The position numbers and the translations under genes were made by a program. Below the pieces are notes generated by a model that had not been told where the DNA came from, did not search any database, and saw only the letters and a list, made by a program, of their open reading frames with translations. From an uncultured Acidimicrobiales bacterium (GTDB taxonomy: Bacteria > Actinomycetota > Acidimicrobiia > Acidimicrobiales > UBA10347), in contig CALDGN010000239.1 of NCBI GenBank assembly GCA_937942965.1, positions 1 to 16,358 of the forward strand: a DNA stretch of 16,358 bases. The letters run 5' to 3'. Of the stretch, positions 6,352 to 13,770 are shown one piece after another. How positions within the stretch are numbered: the stretch's first letter is position 1; the number at the start of each line of letters is the position of its first letter.

Positions 6352-8580
6352 GTGAACCAGCGTCGTATGCGTCGGATCAGCAACTGGATACTGATAGTCA
6401 CCTTCCTTGGATGCGCCGCGGGCTCGCTCGTCATGATTCTTGAGGCACTCGAGGAACGCCAAGGTGCCGTGGCTGCGACGGATCTTCGCCTTGCCGTTAT
6501 CGCAGTCTCATCGGTGCTCGAGGTCGACAACCTTGATGAGCGAGACCAAGCGTTCTTCGAAGACTCACAAGCGACCTTGCGAGGCGACCTGGACGTCGCG
6601 GTCCATGGCCTCCCGGCTGACAAGGGCCAGCAGGTCAAAGACGACATTGCCGTCCTCCTCGGCCACGCAGAGATGATCACCGACGGATCACTTACGCGAG
6701 GGATGGGACACTCGGTGGCCGACCACGATGAGCTGCTGGACACGCTCCGGGACGCCTCAATCGCCGCGGCCGAAGACGCGGCCGCGGCCGAACGGAGCGC
6801 CGCACTCCTTGCGCTCGCCGCTGGCGTCCTTCTCGCTGGTCTCAGTGCCTCGCTGCTGCAATCTCGCGCCCGTTCCCAGGCAGACATCGTCCAGGCCGAG
6901 GCCTATCGATCAGCAGCGGACCGATTCGGCACGCTGCTCGACCAAAGCCCCGACGCCACGGCGGTCATCGGCGGAGACGGGATCGTGACCTACGCCTCGG
7001 CAGCGATGCATCGGCTCCTAGGCAACGTTCCCCATACTCAGTCGGATCTCCTCAAGTTGGCGACCGACAAGTACCGGCCGAAGCTCGAACATCATCTGGT
7101 CGTTGGAAAGGAACGTGACGAGGCACTGTGTATCGGGTCCCAGCTTGAGGTTCCTGCTGGATCAGCCGACCGTGAATTCGATGTCCGCGTCGTTGACCTG
7201 TCCGATGACCCCCTCGTCGGCGGCCGCTTGGTTACCTTCGTCGAGACAACCAGCGAAAACCGGGCTCGCCGGCAACTCGAGCATCTTGCTGGCCACGACC
7301 AGCTCACCGGACTCCCCAATCGACGATCGATGATGACCGCGCTCGCGACCGATTCGCCAAGCGCGCTGCTGATGATCGATCTCGACGGCTTCAAGAAGAC
7401 CAACGACACCCTCGGCCACGGGGCGGGCGACGAGCTGCTCGTTGCCATTTCGCAGCGCTTCGAAGCCGCTCTGCCCGCAGGCACAACCTTGTTCCGCCTC
7501 GGCGGCGACGAGTTCGCAGCGCTCTTGAACACAACATTCGATGTCGCCCGGCGGGCAGCGGCCGACTTGCTTGATTCCCTCGCTGAACCGGTCGAGCTTT
7601 CGATGGCCTTCGAGCGTGCGAGCGCGAGTATCGGCGTGGCGCATCGTGACGCTGGTGATGGTTCGATCAGCTTGCTGCGACGGGCGGACATAGCTCTCTA
7701 CGATGCGAAGCGGAGCGGCGGCGGGACCATCCGTGCACTCGATGCCGACCTGGAGCGGCGCTCCGTTCGAACCAGCGAGCTCGGCCGGGCGTTCCAGAAC
7801 GCAACGTTCGATGCCGAGTTCCATCTGGCGTATCAATCGATCGTCACCGCCTCGACAGGTGATGTGCAGATGATCGAGGCGCTCGCTCGCTGGACCAGCC
7901 CAATCCACGGGCCCGTCGGACCTGATCAGTTCATTCCGCTGGCTGAAGCGTCAGGGCGCATCGTCGAACTTGGCAACTGGGTGCTCGAGCAGGCGCTCGC
8001 GTCGCTCGCTACCTGGCGCGCCGCTGGCCTTTCGCCCGACGTCTGCATGAGCGTGAACGTATCGCCGTACCAGTTGACCTCTGAAGGTTTCCCTGAACGA
8101 GTGAACGCGCTGCTGCGCACCCACGCCATCGACGCTGAGTCACTTGTCATCGAGCTGACCGAATCCGCGCTCGTCGGCGACGACGAGCAGATCCTCTCGC
8201 AGCTTCGAGCGTTGCGAGCCCTCGGTTGCTCGGTGGCCTGCGACGATTTCGGATCTGGCTATTCGAACCTCGGCCAGTTGATGAAGCTGCCGCTCAACCT
8301 GATCAAGATCGACCGTCAGCTCCTGACCACGCTGCACGCGATGCGAGAGGAGTCCGGGGACGCCGACCGACCGTGCCAGGTCATGTCCGCGATGGTGTCG
8401 ATAGGTGACGCCATGAACGCGAGCATCGTGGCTGAGGGCGTTGAAACGCAACAGCAGGCGACAAGCCTACGCAAGTCAGGTGTCCAGCTTCTCCAGGGCT
8501 ACTTGTTCAGCCGACCCGTTGGTCCGGATCACGTCATGGCGTTGTTCGCCGACCAGGAACCCATTCCGGCAATCGCCTAG
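6352..8580 (+). CDS. Membrane PAS-GGDEF-EAL cyclic-di-GMP synthase/phosphodiesterase
   Basis: Bifunctional c-di-GMP turnover protein of 742 aa. Order: TM1 (about 11-30), extracytoplasmic sensor region (31-150, helical, no known fold recognised), TM2 (about 149-170), PAS-like domain (about 188-300), GGDEF domain (about 312-468) and EAL domain (about 480-735). The cyclase motif is intact (GGDEF 384-388, with DLDGFKKTND upstream). The inhibitory RxxD I-site is absent: the matching positions read PAGT. The phosphodiesterase motifs are also intact: EAL 509-511, NVS, ELTES, DDFGSGYSNL from 631, KID, EGVET and QGYLFSRP. Both activities are therefore possible. GTG 6352 is preferred over the in-frame GTG at 6313 because GGAG (6340-6343) sits 8 nt upstream and the protein then begins with MNQRRMRR before TM1. 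It is a single gene, divergent from aconitase X, with its stop 1 bp from the convergent gene. Confidence 0.93.
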   Translation: MNQRRMRRISNWILIVTFLGCAAGSLVMILEALEERQGAVAATDLRLAVIAVSSVLEVDNLDERDQAFFEDSQATLRGDLDVAVHGLPADKGQQVKDDIAVLLGHAEMITDGSLTRGMGHSVADHDELLDTLRDASIAAAEDAAAAERSAALLALAAGVLLAGLSASLLQSRARSQADIVQAEAYRSAADRFGTLLDQSPDATAVIGGDGIVTYASAAMHRLLGNVPHTQSDLLKLATDKYRPKLEHHLVVGKERDEALCIGSQLEVPAGSADREFDVRVVDLSDDPLVGGRLVTFVETTSENRARRQLEHLAGHDQLTGLPNRRSMMTALATDSPSALLMIDLDGFKKTNDTLGHGAGDELLVAISQRFEAALPAGTTLFRLGGDEFAALLNTTFDVARRAAADLLDSLAEPVELSMAFERASASIGVAHRDAGDGSISLLRRADIALYDAKRSGGGTIRALDADLERRSVRTSELGRAFQNATFDAEFHLAYQSIVTASTGDVQMIEALARWTSPIHGPVGPDQFIPLAEASGRIVELGNWVLEQALASLATWRAAGLSPDVCMSVNVSPYQLTSEGFPERVNALLRTHAIDAESLVIELTESALVGDDEQILSQLRALRALGCSVACDDFGSGYSNLGQLMKLPLNLIKIDRQLLTTLHAMREESGDADRPCQVMSAMVSIGDAMNASIVAEGVETQQQATSLRKSGVQLLQGYLFSRPVGPDHVMALFADQEPIPAIA

Positions 8581-8581
8581 A

Positions 8582-9370
8582 TCAACCGCCGTTGAAGAGC
8601 GGTCCAACGGGCGCCGAGCCGCCCAGCAGCTGTTCGGCGCAGTTCATCAGCGCCCGGTTGGCGACGCGTTCGAAGCCGCTTCCGACGCTCACACGGCGCA
8701 CTCCAGCGGTGGCGAGGTCATCGAGTGTGAAGTCCTGACCGGGCAAGCCGATGAGGACATTGACCGGGATCCCGACGGCATCCACGACTCGGCGCACCTG
8801 GTCCAAGGTGCGCAGCCCCGGGGCATAGACCGCAGAGGCACCGGCGGCTTCGAACGATTGGAGACGAGCGATCGTGTCATCGAGATCGTCGACGCCGTGC
8901 AACAGGTTCTCGGCACGAGCGACCAGTACGAACGGAGCGTCGCCCATCGCTTCGGCCCCAGCAGCAATGCGTTCTGCTGCTAGCCCAGCGTCATAGATGA
9001 CCGGGTCGGCGAGCCCGGTGGCATCTTCGATGCAACAGCCCGCAAGGCCAGCGTCGATGGAAGCACGCACCGTCGCTGCAACCTCGGCTGGGTCGTCGCC
9101 GTACCCGTTTTCGAAGTCGCCACTGATCGGAATCGTTGTTGCCTCGTGCAGTGCGACCGCATGCGCGATCGCTTCTTCGCGGCTCACCGCGCGGCAACCA
9201 TCTTTGCGACCGAACGAGCGGGCGAGCGCCGCACTCGAGGTACCGAGGGCTACGAACCCTGCCTGCTCCAACAACACCGCAATGCCGATCGTTGTTGGAT
9301 TGGCCATGACGAACAGTTCGTCGTGCGCATGTAGCTCGACGAAACGCTCAGCCCGCTCGGTCGCGGTCAC
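8582..9370 (-). CDS. Isocitrate lyase/PEP mutase superfamily protein
   Basis: A 262-aa (beta/alpha)8 enzyme of the ICL/PEPM superfamily. Seen: the N-terminal ANPTTIGIAVLLEQAGFVALGTSSAALA, the metal-binding region SGDFENGYGDD (Asp85, Glu87), IEDATG (Glu115) and VLVARAE (Arg152), all at normal family spacing. The isocitrate-lyase/methylisocitrate-lyase catalytic KKCGH loop is missing, with GRKDGCRAVSREE in the matching region. This places it in the broad uncharacterised branch, whose members cleave or decarboxylate 2-oxo-acids. It starts with GTG immediately after the hpf stop (TGA then GTG, no gap), so it is probably expressed as the last gene of the hpf transcript. Its exact substrate cannot be assigned. 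Confidence 0.85.
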   Translation of the reverse strand: MTATERAERFVELHAHDELFVMANPTTIGIAVLLEQAGFVALGTSSAALARSFGRKDGCRAVSREEAIAHAVALHEATTIPISGDFENGYGDDPAEVAATVRASIDAGLAGCCIEDATGLADPVIYDAGLAAERIAAGAEAMGDAPFVLVARAENLLHGVDDLDDTIARLQSFEAAGASAVYAPGLRTLDQVRRVVDAVGIPVNVLIGLPGQDFTLDDLATAGVRRVSVGSGFERVANRALMNCAEQLLGGSAPVGPLFNGG

Positions 9371-9931
9371 TCAGCCGGCCTCGTCAATCAGGCCGAAGTC
9401 GCCGTCATGGCGTCGATAGACGATCGCCGCTCGGGCCGTTTCACTGTTGTGAAAGAAGTAGAAGTCGTGGTTCACCAGCTCGAGTTCGAGCACGGCTTCT
9501 TCGGGCGTCATCGACGCAATGTGGAACTTCTTCGACTTGACGATCTTCGGCGGCACGGGCTCTTCGGCCTCAGCCTCGGCCTGGTCGATACCGGCGTCGG
9601 CGAGCAGCGCTTCGTCACCGCTCGCATGCCATCGTCGGATCAGACGGGTCTTAAGTTTTCGAAGCTGTCGCTCAAGCTTGTCAACGGCGCCATCGATCGC
9701 GGCGAAACCGTCGGGGGCCGTGTGCTTCGCCCGAATGTGGTGACCGTGGCCCTCGACGGTGACTTCGCACAGCACGCGGTCAGCTATTCGGGGATTGACC
9801 TCTTCGACCATATGGACTTCGCTGCGTTCCAGACCGGCGACGAAACGGTCGAGCCGCTCCACCTTGTCCGTCACATATTCCTCGAGACGAGGCGTGATTT
9901 CGGTCCGCTTGGAGCTGATTTTGACGTCCAT
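9371..9931 (-). CDS. hpf: Long-form ribosome hibernation promoting factor
   Basis: A 186-aa long HPF. The N-terminal S30AE/RaiA-type domain (residues 1-100: MDVKISSKRTEITPRLEEYV, DKVERLDRF, CEVTVEGHGHHIRAKH, AIDGAVDKLERQL) binds the decoding centre of the 30S subunit. A charged Glu-rich linker follows (about 105-130), then the C-terminal dimerisation domain (133-186: KFHIASMTPEEAVLELELVNHDFYFFHNSET, AIVYRRHDGDFGLI), which joins two ribosomes into 100S particles in stationary phase. The ATG at 9931 is chosen because the family begins with this MDVKI-type strand; the frame is open upstream to 9982 but those residues do not fit. There is no Shine-Dalgarno, but TACCAT lies 6 nt before ATG, suggesting leaderless transcription from inside comF. 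It overlaps the comF 3' end by 61 bp. Confidence 0.94.
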   Translation of the reverse strand: MDVKISSKRTEITPRLEEYVTDKVERLDRFVAGLERSEVHMVEEVNPRIADRVLCEVTVEGHGHHIRAKHTAPDGFAAIDGAVDKLERQLRKLKTRLIRRWHASGDEALLADAGIDQAEAEAEEPVPPKIVKSKKFHIASMTPEEAVLELELVNHDFYFFHNSETARAAIVYRRHDGDFGLIDEAG

Positions 9932-10536
9932 GGATGGATGGTAGACGAGTGGTCGGCTCTCCGCATCGGACCTTGGTCCCATCGTGGTGTCGCGGCCAAG
10001 ACCAGCGGGACCGTGCGGCGTGCTCCCGCTTGCCTCAGTGCTGTCTGCGCCGTGGCCATCGTTGCCCCGGTCGTGACGACATCGTCGACGACGACAACGA
10101 GGCCGCCCGATGGCCGTCCCTGCAGTTGGGGACCGCGAGCGCGATCCGTGCGGCTACGGGCCGTCTGGCGTTCATCGTTTCGCGCTCGGACCAACAGGCG
10201 CCGGACGGGAACGCCAACCAATCGGGCGAGTTCGACGGCGATCTCACGCGACTGGTCATACCCCCGCCATGCCACTCGGTCGGGCGTCGCTGGCACCCAC
10301 GTGATCGCGTCGGCCAGGACCGGCACCATCGGCACCATATGGGCTGCTGCCCATCGAGCAAGGCGACGCTCACGTCGGTACTTCAGCGCAACGACAACGG
10401 GCCGGAACGCGTCATCGAATGCGAAGCTCGCCCGCACGGTGCCTGTCGGCGGCGCCGCATGGAATCGCTCTGCGCACGCAGCGCAGACCGGTCCGGGCTC
10501 AAAATCACAGACGACGCAGCGGCACTCGAAGAACAT
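9871..10536 (-). CDS. comF: ComF-family phosphoribosyltransferase-like protein
   Basis: About 221 aa. An N-terminal zinc-ribbon-like cysteine cluster (CRCVVC and CAAC, residues 5-21) is followed by the ComF core: ALKYRRERRLA (50-60), VPATPDRVAWRGYDQSREIAVELAR (81-105) and the PRPP-binding loop VVVVDDVVTTGAT (147-159). In naturally competent bacteria ComF helps move incoming single-stranded DNA; elsewhere its role is unclear, and no other competence gene is in the window. ATG 10536 is chosen because it begins just before the cysteine cluster and lies after the ahcY stop. The open frame extends to 10638 but those residues overlap ahcY. TAGCGT lies 8 nt before it. The last ~35 residues, beyond the usual end of the family, are encoded over the hpf start and look non-conserved. 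Confidence 0.88.
   Translation of the reverse strand: MFFECRCVVCDFEPGPVCAACAERFHAAPPTGTVRASFAFDDAFRPVVVALKYRRERRLARWAAAHMVPMVPVLADAITWVPATPDRVAWRGYDQSREIAVELARLVGVPVRRLLVRARNDERQTARSRTDRARGPQLQGRPSGGLVVVVDDVVTTGATMATAQTALRQAGARRTVPLVLAATPRWDQGPMRRADHSSTIHPWTSKSAPSGPKSRLVSRNM
9938..9943 (-). promoter_or_regulatory. Candidate leaderless -10 box of hpf
   Basis: On the minus strand TACCAT is followed by CCATCC and then the hpf ATG (9931). This is TANNNT with 6-nt spacing, located inside the comF coding sequence. It would allow growth-phase control of hpf independent of comF. No clear -35 box. Confidence 0.5.
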
Positions 10537-10591
10537 CGAGTGCGACGCTACGTCGCCCCTGTGACAGTGGTTTTCGCGATTGCGAAGTAGC

Positions 10592-12037
10592 TCAGTAGCG
10601 GTAGTGCTCAGGCTTGTACGGGCCTTCGACGGGCACACCGATGTAGTCGGCCTGTTCCTGGGACAACTCGGTCAGGCGCACACCCAGGTGGTCCAGGTGC
10701 AGGCGAGCGACCTCTTCGTCGAGGATCTTCGGCAACGTCACAACGTCGGTGTTGCTGTAGCTCTCGGCGTTGGCGTGGAGCTCCATCTGGGCTAGCACCT
10801 GGTTCGTGAAGCTGAACGACATCACGAAGCTCGGGTGACCGGTTGCGTTGCCGAGGTTCAGCAGACGACCTTCGCTGAGCATGAGCACCGAGTGACCATC
10901 GGGGAAGACGTACTCGTCGACCTGTGGCTTGATGTTGATGCGCATGACGTCGCTGAGCTTGTCGAGGCCAGCCATGTCGATTTCGTTGTCGAAGTGACCA
11001 ACGTTGCCGACAATCGCCTGGTGCTTCATGCGAGCCATGTGCTCGGCTGAGATGATGCCGAAGTTGCCGGTCGTAGTGATGAAGATGTCAGCGGTTTCCA
11101 TGACGTCTTCGATGCGGACGACTTCGAAGCCCTCCATGGCGGCCTGCAGTGCGCAGATCGGGTCGACCTCGGTGACCATGACGCGTGCGCCCTGGCCCTT
11201 GAGGGCCGCAGCACAGCCCTTGCCGACATCGCCATAGCCACAGATGACGGCGACCTTGCCGCCGAGCATGACGTCGGTGCCTCGGTTGATGCCGTCGACG
11301 AGCGAGTGGCGGATGCCGTACAGGTTGTCGAACTTCGACTTGGTGACCGAGTCGTTGACATTGATTGCGGGGAACAGCAGCGTGCCTTCGTTGGCCATCG
11401 CAGCAAGACGGTGCACGCCGGTCGTGGTCTCTTCGCTGACGCCACGGATGCCCGGAGCGATCTTGTGCCAGAACTGGTCGTCGCGTGCGTAGATCTCGCG
11501 GAGCTGGTTGAGGAACACACCCCACTCTTCGCTGGCGTCTTCTTCGGTGTCGGGAACACCGCCAGCCTTCTCGAACTCAAGGCCCTTGTGGACCATCATC
11601 GTGGCGTCGCCACCGTCGTCGAGGATCAGGTTCGGGCCTTCGCCGTCAGGCCAGTGGAACAGCTGCTCGGTTGCCCACCAGTACTCCTCGAGCGTCTCGC
11701 CCTTCCAGGCGAACACTGGCGTGCCCGATGGCTCGTCGGTCGTGCCGTCAGGGCCGACTGCGATCGCGGCAGCAGCATGGTCTTGGGTCGAGAAGATGTT
11801 GCACGACACCCAGCGGACGTCGGCGCCGAGCGCGACGAGCGTCTCGATCAGCACGGCGGTCTGGATCGTCATGTGGAGCGACCCGACGATGCGAGCGCCA
11901 GTAAGTGGCTTGTCGTCGCCGTAACGGGCGCGGAGTGCAATCAGTCCGGGCATCTCGTGCTCGGCAAGGCGGATCTCTTTGCGGCCGAATTCGGCGAGCG
12001 ACAGATCGGCGACCTTGAAGTCAGGCGTGTTAGTCAT
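10592..12037 (-). CDS. ahcY: S-adenosylhomocysteine hydrolase
   Basis: Cytosolic NAD-dependent adenosylhomocysteinase, which splits SAH into adenosine and homocysteine, clearing the inhibitor left by methyltransferases and feeding methionine resynthesis. It is 481 aa, matching the long bacterial form with the ~40-residue insertion seen in mycobacterial SahH (here about 150-190). Visible motifs: GSLHMTIQTAVLIETL (52-67), CNIFSTQDHAAAA (79-91), ETTTGVHRL (203-211), FPAINVNDSVTKSKFDN (222-238), the NAD loop GYGDVGKG (267-274), VGHFDNEID (346-354) and the invariant C-terminus KPEHYRY. ATG 12037 is preferred over the open frame to 12142: GAGG (minus strand 12047-12044) lies 6 nt upstream and the protein then begins at the conserved FKVADLSLAEFGRKEI. 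A ~200-bp region with hairpins precedes it. Confidence 0.97.
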   Translation of the reverse strand: MTNTPDFKVADLSLAEFGRKEIRLAEHEMPGLIALRARYGDDKPLTGARIVGSLHMTIQTAVLIETLVALGADVRWVSCNIFSTQDHAAAAIAVGPDGTTDEPSGTPVFAWKGETLEEYWWATEQLFHWPDGEGPNLILDDGGDATMMVHKGLEFEKAGGVPDTEEDASEEWGVFLNQLREIYARDDQFWHKIAPGIRGVSEETTTGVHRLAAMANEGTLLFPAINVNDSVTKSKFDNLYGIRHSLVDGINRGTDVMLGGKVAVICGYGDVGKGCAAALKGQGARVMVTEVDPICALQAAMEGFEVVRIEDVMETADIFITTTGNFGIISAEHMARMKHQAIVGNVGHFDNEIDMAGLDKLSDVMRINIKPQVDEYVFPDGHSVLMLSEGRLLNLGNATGHPSFVMSFSFTNQVLAQMELHANAESYSNTDVVTLPKILDEEVARLHLDHLGVRLTELSQEQADYIGVPVEGPYKPEHYRY

Positions 12038-12238
12038 ATGGCACCTCGGAGGTACGGCACGGGCGACAGCCCGGCCACGGGTTGATTCAGTATGTGGGCG
12101 GGTTCGGTAAGGAACGTCGACCCGGCTGGTGTCGTCTGACACCCAGCGTCCGCTCAGCCTGAGTCCGGTCTAATGCTATTCGCATCGTGGAGCGTTGGGG
12201 GTGTTGGTCGACGGTGTCGTTCGTCGCACCCGTTCGGC
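12038..12238 (-). promoter_or_regulatory. ahcY upstream region with hairpins and candidate promoter
   Basis: Non-coding between the HTH-protease gene and ahcY. On the minus strand a possible -10 box TAGCAT (12178-12173) would give a leader of roughly 130 nt. That leader holds a strong hairpin at 12147-12125 (GCTG and GTGTC pairing with GACAC and CAGC around an AGAC loop, one bulged G), a smaller one at 12073-12060 (CGGGC, TGTC, GCCCG) and a short ACCT/AGGT pairing over the Shine-Dalgarno GAGG. A structured leader could indicate regulation, but I do not recognise the conserved core of the SAH or SAM riboswitches. Confidence 0.35.
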
Positions 12239-13420
12239 TCAGGTTCCGGGGATCAGTTGTGCCACGAAGGCGAGCTGCTCGTCGGTGTAGTCGCCGTGGG
12301 GGCTTCGCGTCGGCGAATCCAGAAGGTAGGCGGCCACTGCTTCGGCGAAGTCGCCTGCACCAACGTCGAAGTCCGCTTGGGCTTCGCCCGCCCACCAGCC
12401 GGTGTCGATGCTGCGAAGTTCGAGCCAAGTACGACGATCGGCGTCATCGAGCATGTCGATGTCAACGGCGTGTCCAAGCTCATGGGCGAGGACGGCTGCG
12501 GCTTCGTCGATGGAGGTTGCGGGGCGGTCGAACAGGGTGACGGTGCGTTCGATCGTGTTGGTCACACCGCGCCAATTCGGATGGGTGTCGGCATGGACCA
12601 CTCGCCACGCCGGGAGCGCCGAACGGAAGTCCCAGCCAATTGCCGCTTCGACCGCTTGTGCACGTTCGGACAGCGCAACCGTGTCGCCCGCAGGAACCTC
12701 GGCGAGGTCGGCCGAGGCGACCGCAGGTGCGGTGCGCAGCGGCGCCGTTGGCTGACCTGTCGCCGCAACAGCCTGCACCTGGGTTGTGGACGCTTGGGTT
12801 GTGGACGCTTGGGTTACGACCGCCGTGACCTGGGTGCCGGGATCACGCACCAAGAAGAACGCGGCCGCAAGCACGCCGAGCACGAGGATGCCGGACAGGA
12901 CCGGCCCCAGGATCCGAATGGCCCGCTGGGAACGACTGGCCTTGCGGCCTCGTTGGCGGATCTGCTGGCGGATCGCATACGCCGGCTCGTCAAGCGTGAC
13001 GGCCAGGGTGTCAAGGTCGTCGTCACGAAGCCCAATGACGGTCCCGGCAGGCATTTCCTCAGCCCGGACAAGATGCACCAACGACACGTAACGTTCGAGC
13101 ACATCGTCAACCTGACGAGACTCGAGCGGCAGGCTCAGCTCGTCGATGCGGATGCAGTCGTCAACCAGATCGATGACGAGCTGGCCGCGGGCGGGCGCTT
13201 CGAACGGTCGCTCGACCTGGTACAGATCGAGCAGCGTCGCCATGGTGGCCTCGTCGACCAGAAGCGTGCCCCGCTCGATTTCGTTGAGCTGGCGGGGCGA
13301 GAACACTGCATTTGAGCGCCGGGACAAATCCTCGACCGTCAGGTCGCTGGCCGCACGCGACGATGTCAACAGCGCTCGAAAGCGAGCTGAGGGCACCGTC
13401 TGGGTGGTGGCTACGACCAT
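12239..13420 (-). CDS. Membrane protein with N-terminal HTH domain and extracytoplasmic HExxH metalloprotease-like domain
   Basis: A 393-aa protein of unknown function with an unusual architecture. Residues about 8-70 look like an XRE/Cro-type helix-turn-helix (FRALLTSSRAASDLTVEDLSRRSNAVFSPRQLNEIERGTLLVDEATMATLLDLY). A cytoplasmic linker follows, then a basic stretch (RQRGRKASRSQR), one transmembrane helix (about 168-190) and a Thr/Gln/Ala/Pro-rich spacer with TQAST repeats. The C-terminal domain contains VLAHELGHAVDID (HELGH at 313-317), the zinc-binding HExxH signature, followed by GEAQADF and DFAEAVAAYL, which offer Glu346 or Glu360 as third ligand. By the positive-inside rule the HTH is cytoplasmic and the protease domain outside. 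It may sense and cut, or be a structural RodZ-like DNA/membrane link. ATG 13420 is chosen over GTG 13441: it has GGTGG just upstream and matches the start of the folded part. Confidence 0.8.
   Translation of the reverse strand: MVVATTQTVPSARFRALLTSSRAASDLTVEDLSRRSNAVFSPRQLNEIERGTLLVDEATMATLLDLYQVERPFEAPARGQLVIDLVDDCIRIDELSLPLESRQVDDVLERYVSLVHLVRAEEMPAGTVIGLRDDDLDTLAVTLDEPAYAIRQQIRQRGRKASRSQRAIRILGPVLSGILVLGVLAAAFFLVRDPGTQVTAVVTQASTTQASTTQVQAVAATGQPTAPLRTAPAVASADLAEVPAGDTVALSERAQAVEAAIGWDFRSALPAWRVVHADTHPNWRGVTNTIERTVTLFDRPATSIDEAAAVLAHELGHAVDIDMLDDADRRTWLELRSIDTGWWAGEAQADFDVGAGDFAEAVAAYLLDSPTRSPHGDYTDEQLAFVAQLIPGT
12779..12812 (-). repeat. Short 15-bp tandem repeat in the protease-protein spacer
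   Basis: The unit gttgtggacgcttgg occurs twice in tandem with a partial third copy, encoding TQAST repeats in the extracytoplasmic spacer after the transmembrane helix. Likely a flexible linker of variable length. Confidence 0.6.
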
Positions 13421-13482
13421 GAGACCACCAGCTTGGCCCACATCACCGCCATGTGTCCTCTGTCATCGCGCGAATTGGGCCT

Positions 13483-13497
13483 GACGGCCTAACCGTC
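13483..13497 (-). terminator. Small hairpin after the Trm112-like gene
   Basis: GACGG (13483-13487) and CCGTC (13493-13497) form a 5-bp stem with a CCTAA loop, 27 bp beyond the Trm112-like stop. A second stem, CGAGC/GCTCG at 13510-13523, lies directly next to that stop codon. Neither has a T-run, so a terminator role is tentative. Confidence 0.3.
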
Positions 13498-13523
13498 GCC
13501 GATGAGGTACGAGCGAGGGCTCG

Positions 13524-13760
13524 CTACGCGGAGAAGGTTGGCTCGATACCGTCGGCCTCGACCTTGGCCATGATCGCGGCATGACCTTCGTCGTCGACGC
13601 TTTCGGCTTCGTCGATCAGCATGACGGGGATGCCGTCGGTGATGACGTAGCGGCGCTGCAGACGCGGGTTGTAGAGACCGTCCTCGTCGCCGAGGTACAG
13701 CAGCGGGCCCTTGTCCTCGGGACAAGCGAGCACAGCGAGAAGTTCGGTTGCGAGCGGCAT
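13524..13760 (-). CDS. Trm112-like small protein
   Basis: A 78-aa protein of the Trm112/YcaR family (MPLATELLAVLACPEDKGPL, then RRYVITDGIPVMLIDEAE, the family's YPIxDGIPVML signature). In eukaryotes and archaea Trm112 activates methyltransferases; in bacteria the small homologues are mostly uncharacterised. Only one cysteine (Cys13) remains of the zinc-binding set, so this copy probably binds no zinc. The ATG at 13760 starts 10 bp after the stop of the phosphomannomutase gene, so the two form an operon; the frame is open further upstream, but that part overlaps the phosphomannomutase end and does not resemble the family. The pairing with a phosphomannomutase is common in Actinobacteria. Confidence 0.85.
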   Translation of the reverse strand: MPLATELLAVLACPEDKGPLLYLGDEDGLYNPRLQRRYVITDGIPVMLIDEAESVDDEGHAAIMAKVEADGIEPTFSA

Positions 13761-13770
13761 AGCTCGCAGG

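Noticed and set aside
9407..10564. 385-aa plus-strand frame opposite hpf and comF
   Set aside because: It spans two real minus-strand genes and has no domain; the Arg/Ser/Thr-rich composition is typical of shadow frames.
12038..12238. SAH or SAM riboswitch upstream of ahcY
   Set aside because: Hairpins are present but I could not find the conserved core sequences of these classes, so only an unassigned structured leader is reported.
12173..13315. 380-aa plus-strand frame opposite the HTH-protease gene
   Set aside because: The minus-strand protein has HTH, transmembrane and HELGH features; the plus-strand frame has none.
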